NCBI RefSeq assembly: GCF_902498825.1 | Contig: NZ_LR701459.1 | Span: 2,899,890 to 2,963,889, forward strand | Length of the DNA stretch: 64,000 nucleotides | From: Rhizobium sp. EC-SD404 | Lineage (GTDB): Bacteria > Pseudomonadota > Alphaproteobacteria > Rhizobiales > Rhizobiaceae | Direction: 5' to 3' | In this document: positions 35,042-44,851 of the stretch, piece after piece | Position numbering within the stretch: the first letter of the stretch is position 1 | How the letters are laid out: each line of letters begins with the position of its first letter | Program-made: the position numbers and the translations under genes | Notes under the pieces: model-generated | What the model was told of the DNA's origin: nothing | What the model saw: only the letters and a program-made list of their open reading frames with translations | Databases searched by the model: none

Positions 35042-35758
35042 TCAACGTTTTGAACCGAAATGCCAGCGCAGCAGGTCCTCCATGTAGAATTGGTAGTCGG
35101 ATCGCGGTGCATCATCCGTTCCCACGGAGAACACATCGTCGATTTCGGGGTCGGTCTCAGCGCTGATATGGGCGCGCGCTCGTTCCACCAATTCGCTTGC
35201 CGGCAGGTCGAAGAAGAAGCGCCGCACGATGATGACCACGCCGCCGGTCTCGACCATGCCGTACTGAGGCTCGGCCCGCGCAGTCCTAAGATCGAGGCCC
35301 GTTTCTTCCAGCACCTCGCGCCTCATGTTGCCATCGATGTCGACAGCGTCTCCGACGACGTCACTAAGGTCGAGCGAGCCGCAAGGGCTGTAGACGAGCC
35401 CGGCATTGGCGGTCCGATCCCCCATCCGGATCAGGACCATGCGATTGTCGCTGGAGATCAGGAGCGCGGATCCGAAGAGATGCCAGCAGCGTTCGACCGG
35501 CCGTTGCTCGAGGAAAAACAGCAATGCGGAATACGGCACGCGATGCGCCAGCGTGGTCAGCCGGCCATCTTCGACGTCCATTGTCGAGTGGAGCATGACC
35601 GTTCCATTGAAGAGCGCGGGATTGGCGCGATGGATGCGTTGCCAAGCCTCTTCGGCCGCGCCTCGATGCGCGATCTCGAACGGATGCGGCTCGGGAATTA
35701 TGCGGATGGAGATCTGAGAAAGCGGGATCACCGCGCCGCCGGTTCGATCGGTCGTCAT
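35042..35758 (-). CDS. Nudix-like hydrolase with a partly degenerate Nudix box
   Basis: This 238-residue protein has the end of a Nudix motif ([11 protein letters not shown], giving the REXXEEXG metal ligands), preceded by [12 protein letters not shown] where the consensus Gly and the first Glu are replaced by Asp and Val. It may hydrolyse a nucleoside diphosphate derivative or may have lost activity. The N-terminal ~110 residues show no second domain I recognise. It is a single gene, 50 bp from phzF. Confidence 0.72.
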   Translation of the reverse strand: MTTDRTGGAVIPLSQISIRIIPEPHPFEIAHRGAAEEAWQRIHRANPALFNGTVMLHSTMDVEDGRLTTLAHRVPYSALLFFLEQRPVERCWHLFGSALLISSDNRMVLIRMGDRTANAGLVYSPCGSLDLSDVVGDAVDIDGNMRREVLEETGLDLRTARAEPQYGMVETGGVVIIVRRFFFDLPASELVERARAHISAETDPEIDDVFSVGTDDAPRSDYQFYMEDLLRWHFGSKR

Positions 35759-36003
35759 GGATGAAGCTCCCCTCGGCAATCCGCGCGCGTACGGCCGCGA
35801 TGTCGAACAGGCCGCTTGATCGTCAAAAGCATGCGGACCCGTCCTTTCCATTGCCACGATTTTCCTGCAATCTCATGGAACCGGCCCGCGAAAAAGACGT
35901 TCATAAAATCGCCGGACACGCGAAGGGACTTTCGCAACCGCCTCCTCTCCCATCCCGGCATCGGACACAGAGGAGCGAATTTGCATTTCTTGGGAGACAA
36001 GGC

Positions 36004-36456
36004 ATGCGCGCCTTCCTATCCATTTTAAGCGCCATGGCGATCGCCGCGACGCTTCTTCTGCCCTCAACGACCACGGCCCGAGCTCAGGATCGGAGCTTTG
36101 GCAATCTCGTGACCGAAGTCCAGTATCGTGATGGCCGCAGGTGGCGCGACGATCGCCGTTGGCGCGATTCGCGTCGTTGGCATCACCGCGATCGTTACGC
36201 CCATCGGCCCCGCCATTACGGACCGCGCTATCGTCGTGGCCCGTCGGTCGACATCATCATCGGTGGTGGCGGCTACTATCGCCCTGCCCCGCGATACATC
36301 GCTCCTCCGCCGGTACGCCCGGTTCGTCCCGGCTACGGGTTGAATTCCGCGCATATCGATTGGTGCTATGCGCGCTACCGGTCTTACCGCGCCTCCGACA
36401 ACACGTTCCAACCCTATAACGGCCCTCGGCGGTACTGCACTTCCCCGTACGGCTGA
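36004..36456 (+). CDS. BA14K-family lectin-like exported protein
   Basis: This 150-residue protein has a signal peptide ([22 protein letters not shown]), a long Arg/Asp/His/Tyr-rich basic stretch ([19 protein letters not shown]), a GGGGYY segment and a C-terminal BA14K motif ([27 protein letters not shown]). BA14K proteins were first described in Brucella as immunoreactive, lectin-like proteins; the cellular role is uncertain. Start is fixed by the signal peptide. A strong terminator follows at 36482-36514. Confidence 0.85.
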   Translation: MRAFLSILSAMAIAATLLLPSTTTARAQDRSFGNLVTEVQYRDGRRWRDDRRWRDSRRWHHRDRYAHRPRHYGPRYRRGPSVDIIIGGGGYYRPAPRYIAPPPVRPVRPGYGLNSAHIDWCYARYRSYRASDNTFQPYNGPRRYCTSPYG

Positions 36457-36481
36457 TATGCAGACTTTGGATATGCTATGA

Positions 36482-36514
36482 CAAAAGCGGGCCCAGGCCC
36501 GCTTTTGTTGTTTT
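36482..36514 (+). terminator. Intrinsic terminator after BA14K gene
   Basis: Stem of about 11 pairs (CAAAAGCGGGC with GCCCGCTTTTG) with a short loop, followed by a T-rich run (TTGTTTT). It lies 25 bp after the BA14K stop. Confidence 0.88.
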
Positions 36515-36524
36515 GGGGGTGGTC

Positions 36525-37052
36525 ATGGTTTCGCTCGCACGACGATCGCTTCGACCTGCGATGTCGCGGGAGTCGACGCTGCTTTGGGCATTTTTCGCAG
36601 GACTACTTCTCTGTGCGACGCTCTACGGCGCGCTTACCGTTTTGCGCGATGATGACGGCGAGAGACCGTATCTGAAGATCCTCGGATCCAGCTTCATCCT
36701 CAATTACCGGGTGTCGGACACCTATATGGGCTTCTCCGCGGCCGTCGACCGACCGATCCCCATCGGCACAATGCTCCAGGCCCGTTTCGAAAATCCCACG
36801 GGTGGCCCGCCATATCTCGTCGAAGAACGGATCGGCGTACCGGATAGACGGATTTCCTTGCGCAGCCCCTCGCTGTCCGGCGTCGTGGCCGGCAGGTCCT
36901 ATGGCATCGATCTGCTTCTGTTGGATCGCGTGACCGGTGAGCCCTTCTGGGAGCATCGCTTCACGGTAACGTCCGATGTCGATGGATCAGTCGTTCCGAC
37001 GCAGCCTTTGACGATCGGACCGGGCTATCAGCAACCAGCGCCGGCGCAGTGA
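36525..37052 (+). CDS. Membrane-anchored protein of unknown function
   Basis: This 175-residue protein has a cytoplasmic basic lead (SLARRSLRPAMSRE), one membrane segment at about residues 18-38 (LLWAFFAGLLLCATLYGALT) and an extracytoplasmic beta-rich domain of about 120 residues. I do not recognise it. ATG 36525 has a GGGGGTGG site; a TTG 12 bases upstream is less likely. It ends 8 bp from the convergent SH3-domain gene. Confidence 0.68.
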   Translation: MVSLARRSLRPAMSRESTLLWAFFAGLLLCATLYGALTVLRDDDGERPYLKILGSSFILNYRVSDTYMGFSAAVDRPIPIGTMLQARFENPTGGPPYLVEERIGVPDRRISLRSPSLSGVVAGRSYGIDLLLLDRVTGEPFWEHRFTVTSDVDGSVVPTQPLTIGPGYQQPAPAQ

Positions 37053-37060
37053 GAGACGTC

Positions 37061-37735
37061 TCAGTTCTGCGCAGCTGGCGCGATGGAGCAGCATCCGCTT
37101 AGCCCGGTCGCGGTATCGCCGCTGTCGATCACGATCGTCGCTGCAAGCCCGAACGCCCTGTCCGACATGCCATCCGAACAGGTCTCGGGCATGACAACAG
37201 CGGTCATAGACTGCGCCTGACGCTCGCCGAGAATGATCCAGTGCGGCGACGGACTGTTCATGGCGCGCGTCACATGACGTACTGAAAATGAGGTGCCATC
37301 GGGATTGTCGGGCGTGTTGTAGTTCAAGGTGCTGCCCGCAGCCACAACCGACCAGAACGGCTCGGTTCCGAAACATGCAAGCCGCTCCGGGAGCACGCCG
37401 GACTGCGGGGCACCGGCCTCCCGTTCCAGGAAACGTGCCGCAACCCAGCCGCTGGCTTCGACGCTGTTGATCTGCAGCCAACTGCCTTTTCGACCGACGA
37501 CCTCGATCCCGGCTGATTGGGGCGGCAGGCTGCCGATGATGTCGGCGTTCGATTGCGGTTCGAGACGGATATTGAGTTCGTCGCCCTGTTCCACGCCCGT
37601 GACTGCATAGAGCGCAGGAAGAGACTGATCTTCCTGAAGCGCTTCCGCAAAGCTTGGCGTCGCTGGAAACACTGCTCCCAGCATCAACCATGCGGACGCA
37701 CCAAGGATCGATCGATGAGGAGAAGTGTTTGTCAT
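37061..37735 (-). CDS. Exported SH3b-domain protein with COG3650-like C-terminal domain
   Basis: This 224-residue protein has a signal peptide (cleaved after PATPSFA), a bacterial SH3 domain at about residues 40-100 (ELNIRLEPQSNADIIGSLP, GWVAARFL), and a second domain (LACFGTEPFWSVVAAGSTLNY, VMPETCSDGMSD). That second domain resembles COG3650/YbaY-like periplasmic domains with the GTEPFW motif. Cysteines near the GTEPFW motif and in PETCSDG may pair. The function is unknown; both domains usually act in the envelope. Confidence 0.75.
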   Translation of the reverse strand: MTNTSPHRSILGASAWLMLGAVFPATPSFAEALQEDQSLPALYAVTGVEQGDELNIRLEPQSNADIIGSLPPQSAGIEVVGRKGSWLQINSVEASGWVAARFLEREAGAPQSGVLPERLACFGTEPFWSVVAAGSTLNYNTPDNPDGTSFSVRHVTRAMNSPSPHWIILGERQAQSMTAVVMPETCSDGMSDRAFGLAATIVIDSGDTATGLSGCCSIAPAAQN

Positions 37736-38072
37736 GGAGCCCAGTATATCCGCGCGCCCTGACGCAGACAACGCGATGGTGCTGACGCGCGAACACCCTG
37801 CCGCGAATTTGCCCGATTCTCGCCTCAATCGCCGCTTTTTGCGCCTTTGGTCCCTTATTTCAACCGCATCGTTACGGACTTAGGTCCACGGACTGAAGTC
37901 GGATATTCGAATATGTTAATGAACGAAACTGAAAGTTTGACCGAATAGATCATTGAAATCGTTGGGTTCTTTTTGTCAGCAGGTTCTCGCCCGCTTTCTG
38001 CACGGGTTCTGCCTCATCGCATCGCGACAATTGCTGCACTGCACAGGGGGATAACCACGGAGACGACGGACA
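37736..38072. other. 337-bp intergenic region between divergent genes
   Basis: No gene is seen here. The middle (about 37900-37960) is AT-rich. It holds a perfect 12-bp palindrome ATATTCGAATAT (37903-37914) and an imperfect inverted repeat of 10-base arms (37878-37899, 8 of 10 paired). Both would suit regulator sites for either divergent gene. Confidence 0.5.
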
Positions 38073-38744
38073 ATGAATTTGGACAGCTTGTTACTGGCAT
38101 TGAGCGGCGATTTGGTGCTCGCCGTCAAAAATGCCACCCGCTTCGCGCATTTCATCGGTCTGGCAATCGGATTGGGCGCGGCCACCATGCTCGATCTGAT
38201 GCTGCTTCGCTTTGTCGGAAGCCGCCGCATCACCTTTCACGATTGGCAGATGATCGATTTCGGGGCACGCCTCGTCAGCTTCGGCCTGATGCTGCTCTGG
38301 ATCACCGGCATCGCATTCCTGATCCAGTATGCGTTTTTCGATCCGGCAAAGCTGATGAACGAGAAGATCTGGGCCAAATTGGTGATCGTCTCGATATTGA
38401 CGGCGAATGGCATGTTCATCCACTCGATCGTCATGCCACGCATCCGGGCGCAGATCGGGCAGACGCTCTTTGCCGGCATGGGCAGAGCTGCGCGCAACGC
38501 CTTCGTGATATCCGGGGCGATCTCGGCGACATCCTGGTATGCACCGGTCGCGCTCGGCGCGTTCTCGCAACTGAACAATACCGTCACGGCGATCGGCATT
38601 CTCGTCGCCTACGCTGTGGCTCTGGTGGCGATGACCCTTGCGATGCAGATCGTCATGCGCGTCGCCTCACGGACCGCTCCCGTTGCGCCCGCCTTCGCAA
38701 TGGCACACCCGGACTATCAAATCCGGCTGACCTACGGGTCCTGA
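38073..38744 (+). CDS. Integral membrane protein of unknown function
   Basis: This 223-residue protein has about five membrane segments (for example FAHFIGLAIGLGAATMLDLMLL, LVSFGLMLLWITGIAFLIQYAFF, AIGILVAYAVALVAMTLAM). Several histidines sit near segment ends (FAHFIG, FIHSIVM), which could bind haem or metal as in CopD-like proteins, but I cannot place the family. The start has GGAG upstream. It is followed by a hairpin and then the DASS transporter. Confidence 0.75.
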   Translation: MNLDSLLLALSGDLVLAVKNATRFAHFIGLAIGLGAATMLDLMLLRFVGSRRITFHDWQMIDFGARLVSFGLMLLWITGIAFLIQYAFFDPAKLMNEKIWAKLVIVSILTANGMFIHSIVMPRIRAQIGQTLFAGMGRAARNAFVISGAISATSWYAPVALGAFSQLNNTVTAIGILVAYAVALVAMTLAMQIVMRVASRTAPVAPAFAMAHPDYQIRLTYGS

Positions 38745-38751
38745 AAACAAC

Positions 38752-38777
38752 GAGCCCCGCCACGCGGGTCGGGGCTC
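38752..38777 (+). terminator. Hairpin after the membrane protein gene
   Basis: Eight-base arms GAGCCCCG and CGGGGCTC flank a 10-nt loop, 8 bp after the stop. There is no T-run, so this may be a weak or Rho-assisted terminator. Confidence 0.5.
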
Positions 38778-38908
38778 ACCCAACTGTCGAAGCGACCAAA
38801 TCGCGCTTTGACGCCCGCAAAGGGTTGCCTCTCGTCGAAAAAGTCTGATTGAACCCCTGTACGTCTTCCCAAGACATCCAGCGAAACGCTCAGGGATCAA
38901 TTCACGAC

Positions 38909-40420
38909 ATGCCTCAGAACACCAGCAGCGCTGAACCGCGCGCGCCTCAGCCTCGGCCGGACACATCCTCAGAACCCGTGCTGTCAATATTCAAAGTCGG
39001 CTCCATCATTGCCGGTCCCCTCGTGGCACTGCTTCTGCTGGCATTGCCGGCACCTGAGGGAATGGCGCCGGAAGCGTGGCGCATGGTCGCCGTGGCGGCC
39101 TGGATGGTCATCTGGTGGCTGACGGAGGCCATTCCTATCCCGGCCACGGCCCTGGTACCGTTGCTGGCGATGCCCCTCTTCAGCATCGGCACGACCGCTG
39201 AAATCGCCCGCAGCTACGGTGATCCCATCGTATTCCTGTTTCTTGGCGGATTTCTTCTGGCCGGCGCGATGCAGAAGGTGGGCCTGCACCGCAGGCTTGC
39301 GCTGATGATCGTGGCGACCATCGGTACGTCACCGCAGAAAATCATCCTCGGCTTCATGATCGCGACTGCGTTCCTGTCGATGTGGATCTCGAACACGGCC
39401 ACCGCCGTCATGATGTTCGCCGTCGGAAAATCGGTAATCGATTTCATCTCCGAGAAGACCGACGACGACACGATCATCCGCAATTTTGGCGTCGCCCTCA
39501 TGCTGGCGATCGCCTATGCGGCCTCCATCGGCGGCGTCGGCACGTTGATCGGCACACCGCCTAACGCGTTTCTCGCCAGCCTGATGCGCGACCAGTACGA
39601 CATCGAAATCAGCTTCTTCACCTGGATGCTGTTCGGCGTGCCGATCGTCGTCATCATGCTGCCTCTCGCTTGGTTGCTGCTGACGCGCTTCCTTTTCCCG
39701 ACCCACACGATCGCTATCGACGACGCGGGTGCCGGCATCCGCAAGGAATATCGCGCGCTTCCCCCAATGAGCCGCAGCGAGAAACTGGTCGGCGCCGTCT
39801 TCATGCTTGCTGCGCTTTCCTGGATCTTCCGCACGTTGCTCGCCGATGTCACAGGCCTTCCGCTCGATGACACCGTGATCGGCATTGCCGCGGCGCTGCT
39901 GCTGTTCGCCATTCCGGTCAGCCGGCGCACTGGCGAACGCACGCTCGACTGGGAAACCACGAAGAACGTGCCTTGGGGCATCCTCCTACTCTTCGGCGGC
40001 GGCTTGGCTCTTGCGGGTGGCTTCGCTTCGACGGGGCTAGCGGAATGGATCGGTCAGTCCGTTGGCGGACTGGAAATCAGCACCTTCATCCTGGTGCTCG
40101 TTCTGACCACGGCCATGGTCTTCCTGACCGAGATCACGTCGAACACGGCATCTGCTGCGACGTTCCTCCCGATCCTCGGTGCGGTGGCCGTCGGTCTCGG
40201 CCTCGATCCGCTGCTGCTGACCGTGCCGGTCGCCGTTGCCGCGAGCATGGCCTTCATGATGCCGGTTGCGACACCGCCCAACGCAATTGCGTTTTCCTAT
40301 GAACGCATGCGCCTCACCGACATGATGCGCGCCGGAATCTGGATGAACATCCTCGCAATCATTCTGATCTACGGCCTCTTCCTGGCGCTCGGTCCTATCG
40401 TCTTCGGCTTGGAGCTATAA
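38909..40420 (+). CDS. DASS-family (SLC13) anion/dicarboxylate transporter
   Basis: This 503-residue inner-membrane transporter has the two conserved SNT signatures of the divalent anion:sodium symporter family (MWISNTATAVMM and EITSNTASAATF), each at a re-entrant loop, plus about 11 membrane segments. Substrates in the family are succinate, malate, citrate or sulfate; which one cannot be told here. ATG 38909 is preceded by AGGGA at some distance; a TTG at 38849 would add 20 polar residues. An intrinsic terminator follows. Confidence 0.92.
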   Translation: MPQNTSSAEPRAPQPRPDTSSEPVLSIFKVGSIIAGPLVALLLLALPAPEGMAPEAWRMVAVAAWMVIWWLTEAIPIPATALVPLLAMPLFSIGTTAEIARSYGDPIVFLFLGGFLLAGAMQKVGLHRRLALMIVATIGTSPQKIILGFMIATAFLSMWISNTATAVMMFAVGKSVIDFISEKTDDDTIIRNFGVALMLAIAYAASIGGVGTLIGTPPNAFLASLMRDQYDIEISFFTWMLFGVPIVVIMLPLAWLLLTRFLFPTHTIAIDDAGAGIRKEYRALPPMSRSEKLVGAVFMLAALSWIFRTLLADVTGLPLDDTVIGIAAALLLFAIPVSRRTGERTLDWETTKNVPWGILLLFGGGLALAGGFASTGLAEWIGQSVGGLEISTFILVLVLTTAMVFLTEITSNTASAATFLPILGAVAVGLGLDPLLLTVPVAVAASMAFMMPVATPPNAIAFSYERMRLTDMMRAGIWMNILAIILIYGLFLALGPIVFGLEL

Positions 40421-40442
40421 CGAGACACCAGTTCGCATCAAT

Positions 40443-40478
40443 GAAAGGGCCGCGGAAACCAGTTCCGCGGCCCTTTTC
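40443..40478. terminator. Bidirectional terminator between convergent genes
   Basis: A 15-base stem (AAAGGGCCGCGGAA with TTCCGCGGCCCTTT and flanking pairs) with a 5-nt loop lies between the DASS gene and the convergent metallo-hydrolase gene. A/T tracts on both sides allow use in both directions. Confidence 0.85.
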
Positions 40479-40501
40479 ATGTCTTGGGACCCAAACAAGG
40501 A

Positions 40502-41458
40502 TCAGAGCGGATATTGGAATTCCGCCTGCTGGTAGCGGAACCGATCACCTTCGGCCACGATGTAACCGAAGCTCGGAAACGCAACGTGGGTTGCGGCAAC
40601 CAGAATACCGTCGGCAGCGACGCGATCGAACTGAGCGCGACGTGACTGGGCTGCAAGCGCTGCGTCGGTGTCGAAGCCAAAGCCCACATCCGGATAAGCC
40701 GTGTGGATCGCGGCATTGTGAAGCGTATCGCCGAGGATCAGCATCTCGTCGTCGCCGCTGGCGATGTGCAACACCGAGTGGCCAGGCGTGTGGCCCGGTG
40801 CATGGATCAGCGTGAGACCCGGCGCCACTTCTCCGGCCTGTACTTGGCGCGTGCGATCGGCATAGGGTGTCAGAGACCGGCGAGCGCTCTCGAACAGGCC
40901 CTGGGCTGCTTCCGGCGCCTGCGCCATCATCCCGTCATCGAACCAGAAGCCGTACTCGTCTTCATGGATGACGACTTCGGCATTCGCGAAGACGGCGGCG
41001 CCGCTGCCATCCACGAGGCCTTCGACATGGTCGATATGGGCATGGGTCAGGATGACGCCGTCGATCTGGTCCGGCGTGATGCCTGCGGCTTCGAGATTGG
41101 CGACCGTGCGGCCGAGATTGGGGCCGAACGCCTGCGAAGGACCTGAACCCGCGTCGATGAGCCAGGTGCCCGCATCCGAATTGACGACGAAGGTGTTCAC
41201 CGCCGTCGGGATTGTCGTTCCCTGGCGCACGGTAGCGAGCGCCGCCTCGATGTCGGATGCCGGAACGCCGGAGAAAAGATCGGCGGTCAGCGCGGTGTAG
41301 CCATCGTTGATGGCCGTGATCTCGAAGGACCCGACTTTGCGGCGGACGACACCGGGGACCTGTACGCCGGCGAGCGGCGCAAGCGCCCATGCAGGCAACG
41401 CCAGAGTGGAAGCGGCGGCAAGCGCCCCGAGGCCGAATGAACGTCTGGTGATATTCAT
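40502..41458 (-). CDS. Tat-exported MBL-fold metallo-hydrolase
   Basis: This 318-residue protein starts MNITRRSFGLGALAAAST, a twin-arginine signal, so it is exported folded. The metallo-beta-lactamase metal motif is ILTHAHIDHVEGL, with further His/Asp ligands in HAPGHTPGHSVLH and LILGDTLHN. It could hydrolyse a lactone or other ester; no substrate is indicated. Its stop lies 60 bp from the DASS stop and its start 9 bp after the ohr stop, so it may be co-transcribed with ohr. Confidence 0.9.
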   Translation of the reverse strand: MNITRRSFGLGALAAASTLALPAWALAPLAGVQVPGVVRRKVGSFEITAINDGYTALTADLFSGVPASDIEAALATVRQGTTIPTAVNTFVVNSDAGTWLIDAGSGPSQAFGPNLGRTVANLEAAGITPDQIDGVILTHAHIDHVEGLVDGSGAAVFANAEVVIHEDEYGFWFDDGMMAQAPEAAQGLFESARRSLTPYADRTRQVQAGEVAPGLTLIHAPGHTPGHSVLHIASGDDEMLILGDTLHNAAIHTAYPDVGFGFDTDAALAAQSRRAQFDRVAADGILVAATHVAFPSFGYIVAEGDRFRYQQAEFQYPL

Positions 41459-41467
41459 GATCTGTCC

Positions 41468-41896
41468 CTACGCGCGGTTGACGGAAACGGAGATGTTGCC
41501 ACGTGTGGCGTGCGAGTAAGGGCAGACGACGTGCGCTTTGGCAATGAGATCGTCAGCAACGGCGTCCTCGACGCCTGGCAGCGAAACGGTAAGCACCACG
41601 TCCAGACCGAAACCGCCCTCGTCGGCACGGGGACCAATGCCGACATCAGCAGTCACGTTGGCATCGGCCGGAACGCGGACTTTCTCTTTCGAGGCGACGA
41701 ATTTCAAAGCGCCGAGAAAGCATGCGGCATAGCCGGTGGCGAAAAGCTGCTCGGGATTGACCCCGTCGCCGCCCGCGCCGCCAAGCTCCTTGGGGGTGAC
41801 CAACTGGACGTCGACGGCACCATCCTTGGTGGCCGAGCGACCGTCGCGTCCGCCGGTCGCAGTGGCCTGGGTGCGGTAAAGAACGTTGACAGACAT
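41468..41896 (-). CDS. ohr: Organic hydroperoxide resistance protein Ohr
   Basis: This 142-residue thiol peroxidase reduces organic and fatty-acid hydroperoxides using dihydrolipoyl electrons. The reactive Cys is in GYAACFLGAL (about C59) and the resolving Cys in VVCPYSHATRGN (about C125). Two ATGs are adjacent; the second has the better spacing to AGGAG. It is divergent from ohrR with a perfect palindrome between them. Confidence 0.96.
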   Translation of the reverse strand: MSVNVLYRTQATATGGRDGRSATKDGAVDVQLVTPKELGGAGGDGVNPEQLFATGYAACFLGALKFVASKEKVRVPADANVTADVGIGPRADEGGFGLDVVLTVSLPGVEDAVADDLIAKAHVVCPYSHATRGNISVSVNRA

Positions 41897-41932
41897 CATC
41901 TCTCTCCTCTGTTAAACAGTCGATAACGCTTA

Positions 41933-41946
41933 TATCGTGCACGATA
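41933..41946. promoter_or_regulatory. Palindromic operator candidate between ohr and ohrR
   Basis: The 14-bp perfect palindrome TATCGTG-CACGATA lies in the 130 bp between the two starts. OhrR (MarR family) represses ohr, and commonly itself, by binding such sites until its cysteine is oxidised. Confidence 0.7.
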
Positions 41947-42026
41947 CAAATGACAATAGCATGGCGCTATCGATTGCGTTTTATGCCGCTACGACCTAAC
42001 TCATGGGGAAGCGAACCGGACCAGCC

Positions 42027-42500
42027 ATGTCAGATATCAAAGCAGAAGCGCCCGAGACGATCGATCCACAGGCTATGCTGTGTTTCAATCTCTATGCGGT
42101 CAGCCATGCCTTCAATCGCTTCTACCAGCCGATCCTCGACCCGCTCGGCATCACCTACCCGCAATATCTCGTTCTCCTGGCGCTACGCCACGAAGACCGG
42201 CGGGGCGTCGGTGCGCTCGGTCGCGAACTGATGCTCGACACCAACACCCTCTCCCCGCTCCTGAAGCGCATGGAGATCGCGGGCCTCGTCAGCCGCACGC
42301 GCCAGGCCGATGACGAGCGCCGCGTTCTCGTGCACCTGACCGAGCAGGGCCAGGAGACCGCCGCCCGAGCCGCACAGATCCCCGACTGCATTCTCGCATG
42401 CCTCGACATGCCCGAGAGCGAGCTACAGCAGGCGACGGATATCGTTGCGCGGCTGCGCCGGATGCTCGTCGACATCGACCCGCCGGCGACACCCGCCTGA
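42027..42500 (+). CDS. ohrR: OhrR, MarR-family organic peroxide sensor
   Basis: This 157-residue MarR repressor has the N-terminal sensing Cys in MLCFNLYAVSHAFNRFYQP (C19) and further cysteines (C121, C125) near the C-terminus, so it belongs to the two-Cys class in which oxidation forms an intersubunit disulfide. The winged helix includes MLDTNTLSPLLKRMEIAGLV. An in-frame ATG at 42003 is an alternative start with no ribosome site. It ends convergent with ilvC. Confidence 0.94.
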   Translation: MSDIKAEAPETIDPQAMLCFNLYAVSHAFNRFYQPILDPLGITYPQYLVLLALRHEDRRGVGALGRELMLDTNTLSPLLKRMEIAGLVSRTRQADDERRVLVHLTEQGQETAARAAQIPDCILACLDMPESELQQATDIVARLRRMLVDIDPPATPA

Positions 42501-42520
42501 GACGCCCCTGAAACGGCAAA

Positions 42521-42544
42521 CGGCCGCAGATTGCGCTGCGGCCG
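42521..42544. terminator. Hairpin between convergent ohrR and ilvC
   Basis: Nine-base perfect arms CGGCCGCAG and CTGCGGCCG flank a 6-nt loop. On the minus strand a T-rich stretch (TTTGCCGTTT) follows, so it probably ends the ilvC message. Confidence 0.7.
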
Positions 42545-42588
42545 CCGTAGCTTTCCGATGCAGGCCGATCTCTCGGCCGCACCATGAA

Positions 42589-44284
<1,696 letters not shown>

Positions 44285-44292
44285 CTGCCTCT

Positions 44293-44312
44293 ACCGTACC
44301 GTACGTTACGGT
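44293..44312. promoter_or_regulatory. TetR operator candidate
   Basis: ACCGTACCGTACGTTACGGT is a 20-bp palindrome with only one mismatched pair. It lies directly upstream of the tetR start, close to the ribosome site. Length and symmetry fit TetR-family operators. Confidence 0.7.
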
Positions 44313-44425
44313 TCGGCATTTAAATGCGTGTCTGGCACAAGTCAATCGGCGGCGACGTGCTTTCGCTATACGTCGTGCCGCCGATAGTGTCGAATGCGAG
44401 AAGTGCCGACGGAAAGACGGACTGC

Positions 44426-44770
44426 TTACTGGTCGGCTCCAGTTACCGAAGCGACATAGAATGCCACGGCCTCGATTTCCTCGGCGGTCAGCTGCGTGTA
44501 GGGCCGCATCGGGCCGATTCCATTTTCTACCGCCCGAGCAACAACTTCTGCGCTGGGCTTCAGGTCGTCCAGAATCGGCCCGACACCACCTTCCGTGCCC
44601 GCATCTGCCAACGTATGGCAGAGACCGCATTGCGGCTGGGCCAGCTCCGTGAACACTTGCTTGCCGAGAGCGAGCTTGTCATCGTCCGTTTCGGCCAGCG
44701 CTACTGGCGCAGCCGCCAGGAGTGACACGGCAAGCAGCACCGCTCCGCTTCTTAGCAACGTTGAACGCAT
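44426..44770 (-). CDS. sorB: c-type cytochrome subunit of sulfite dehydrogenase (SorB-like)
   Basis: This 114-residue exported protein has a signal peptide (LLAVSLLAAAPVALA) and a single haem c site CGLCH, with the axial Met likely in GPMRPYTQL. It accepts electrons from the SorA molybdenum subunit, whose gene lies 81 bp upstream. Ribosome site AAGGA is well placed. SorB was assigned by the SorA neighbour; alone it could be any small cytochrome c. Confidence 0.85.
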   Translation of the reverse strand: MRSTLLRSGAVLLAVSLLAAAPVALAETDDDKLALGKQVFTELAQPQCGLCHTLADAGTEGGVGPILDDLKPSAEVVARAVENGIGPMRPYTQLTAEEIEAVAFYVASVTGADQ

Positions 44771-44851
44771 TCATTCATTTCCTTGTTCTTATTCGCTTGA
44801 TAGGCCACGCCCCGACGAAGGCGTGGCCGCAACCTAAAAGGGTTGGGCTCC

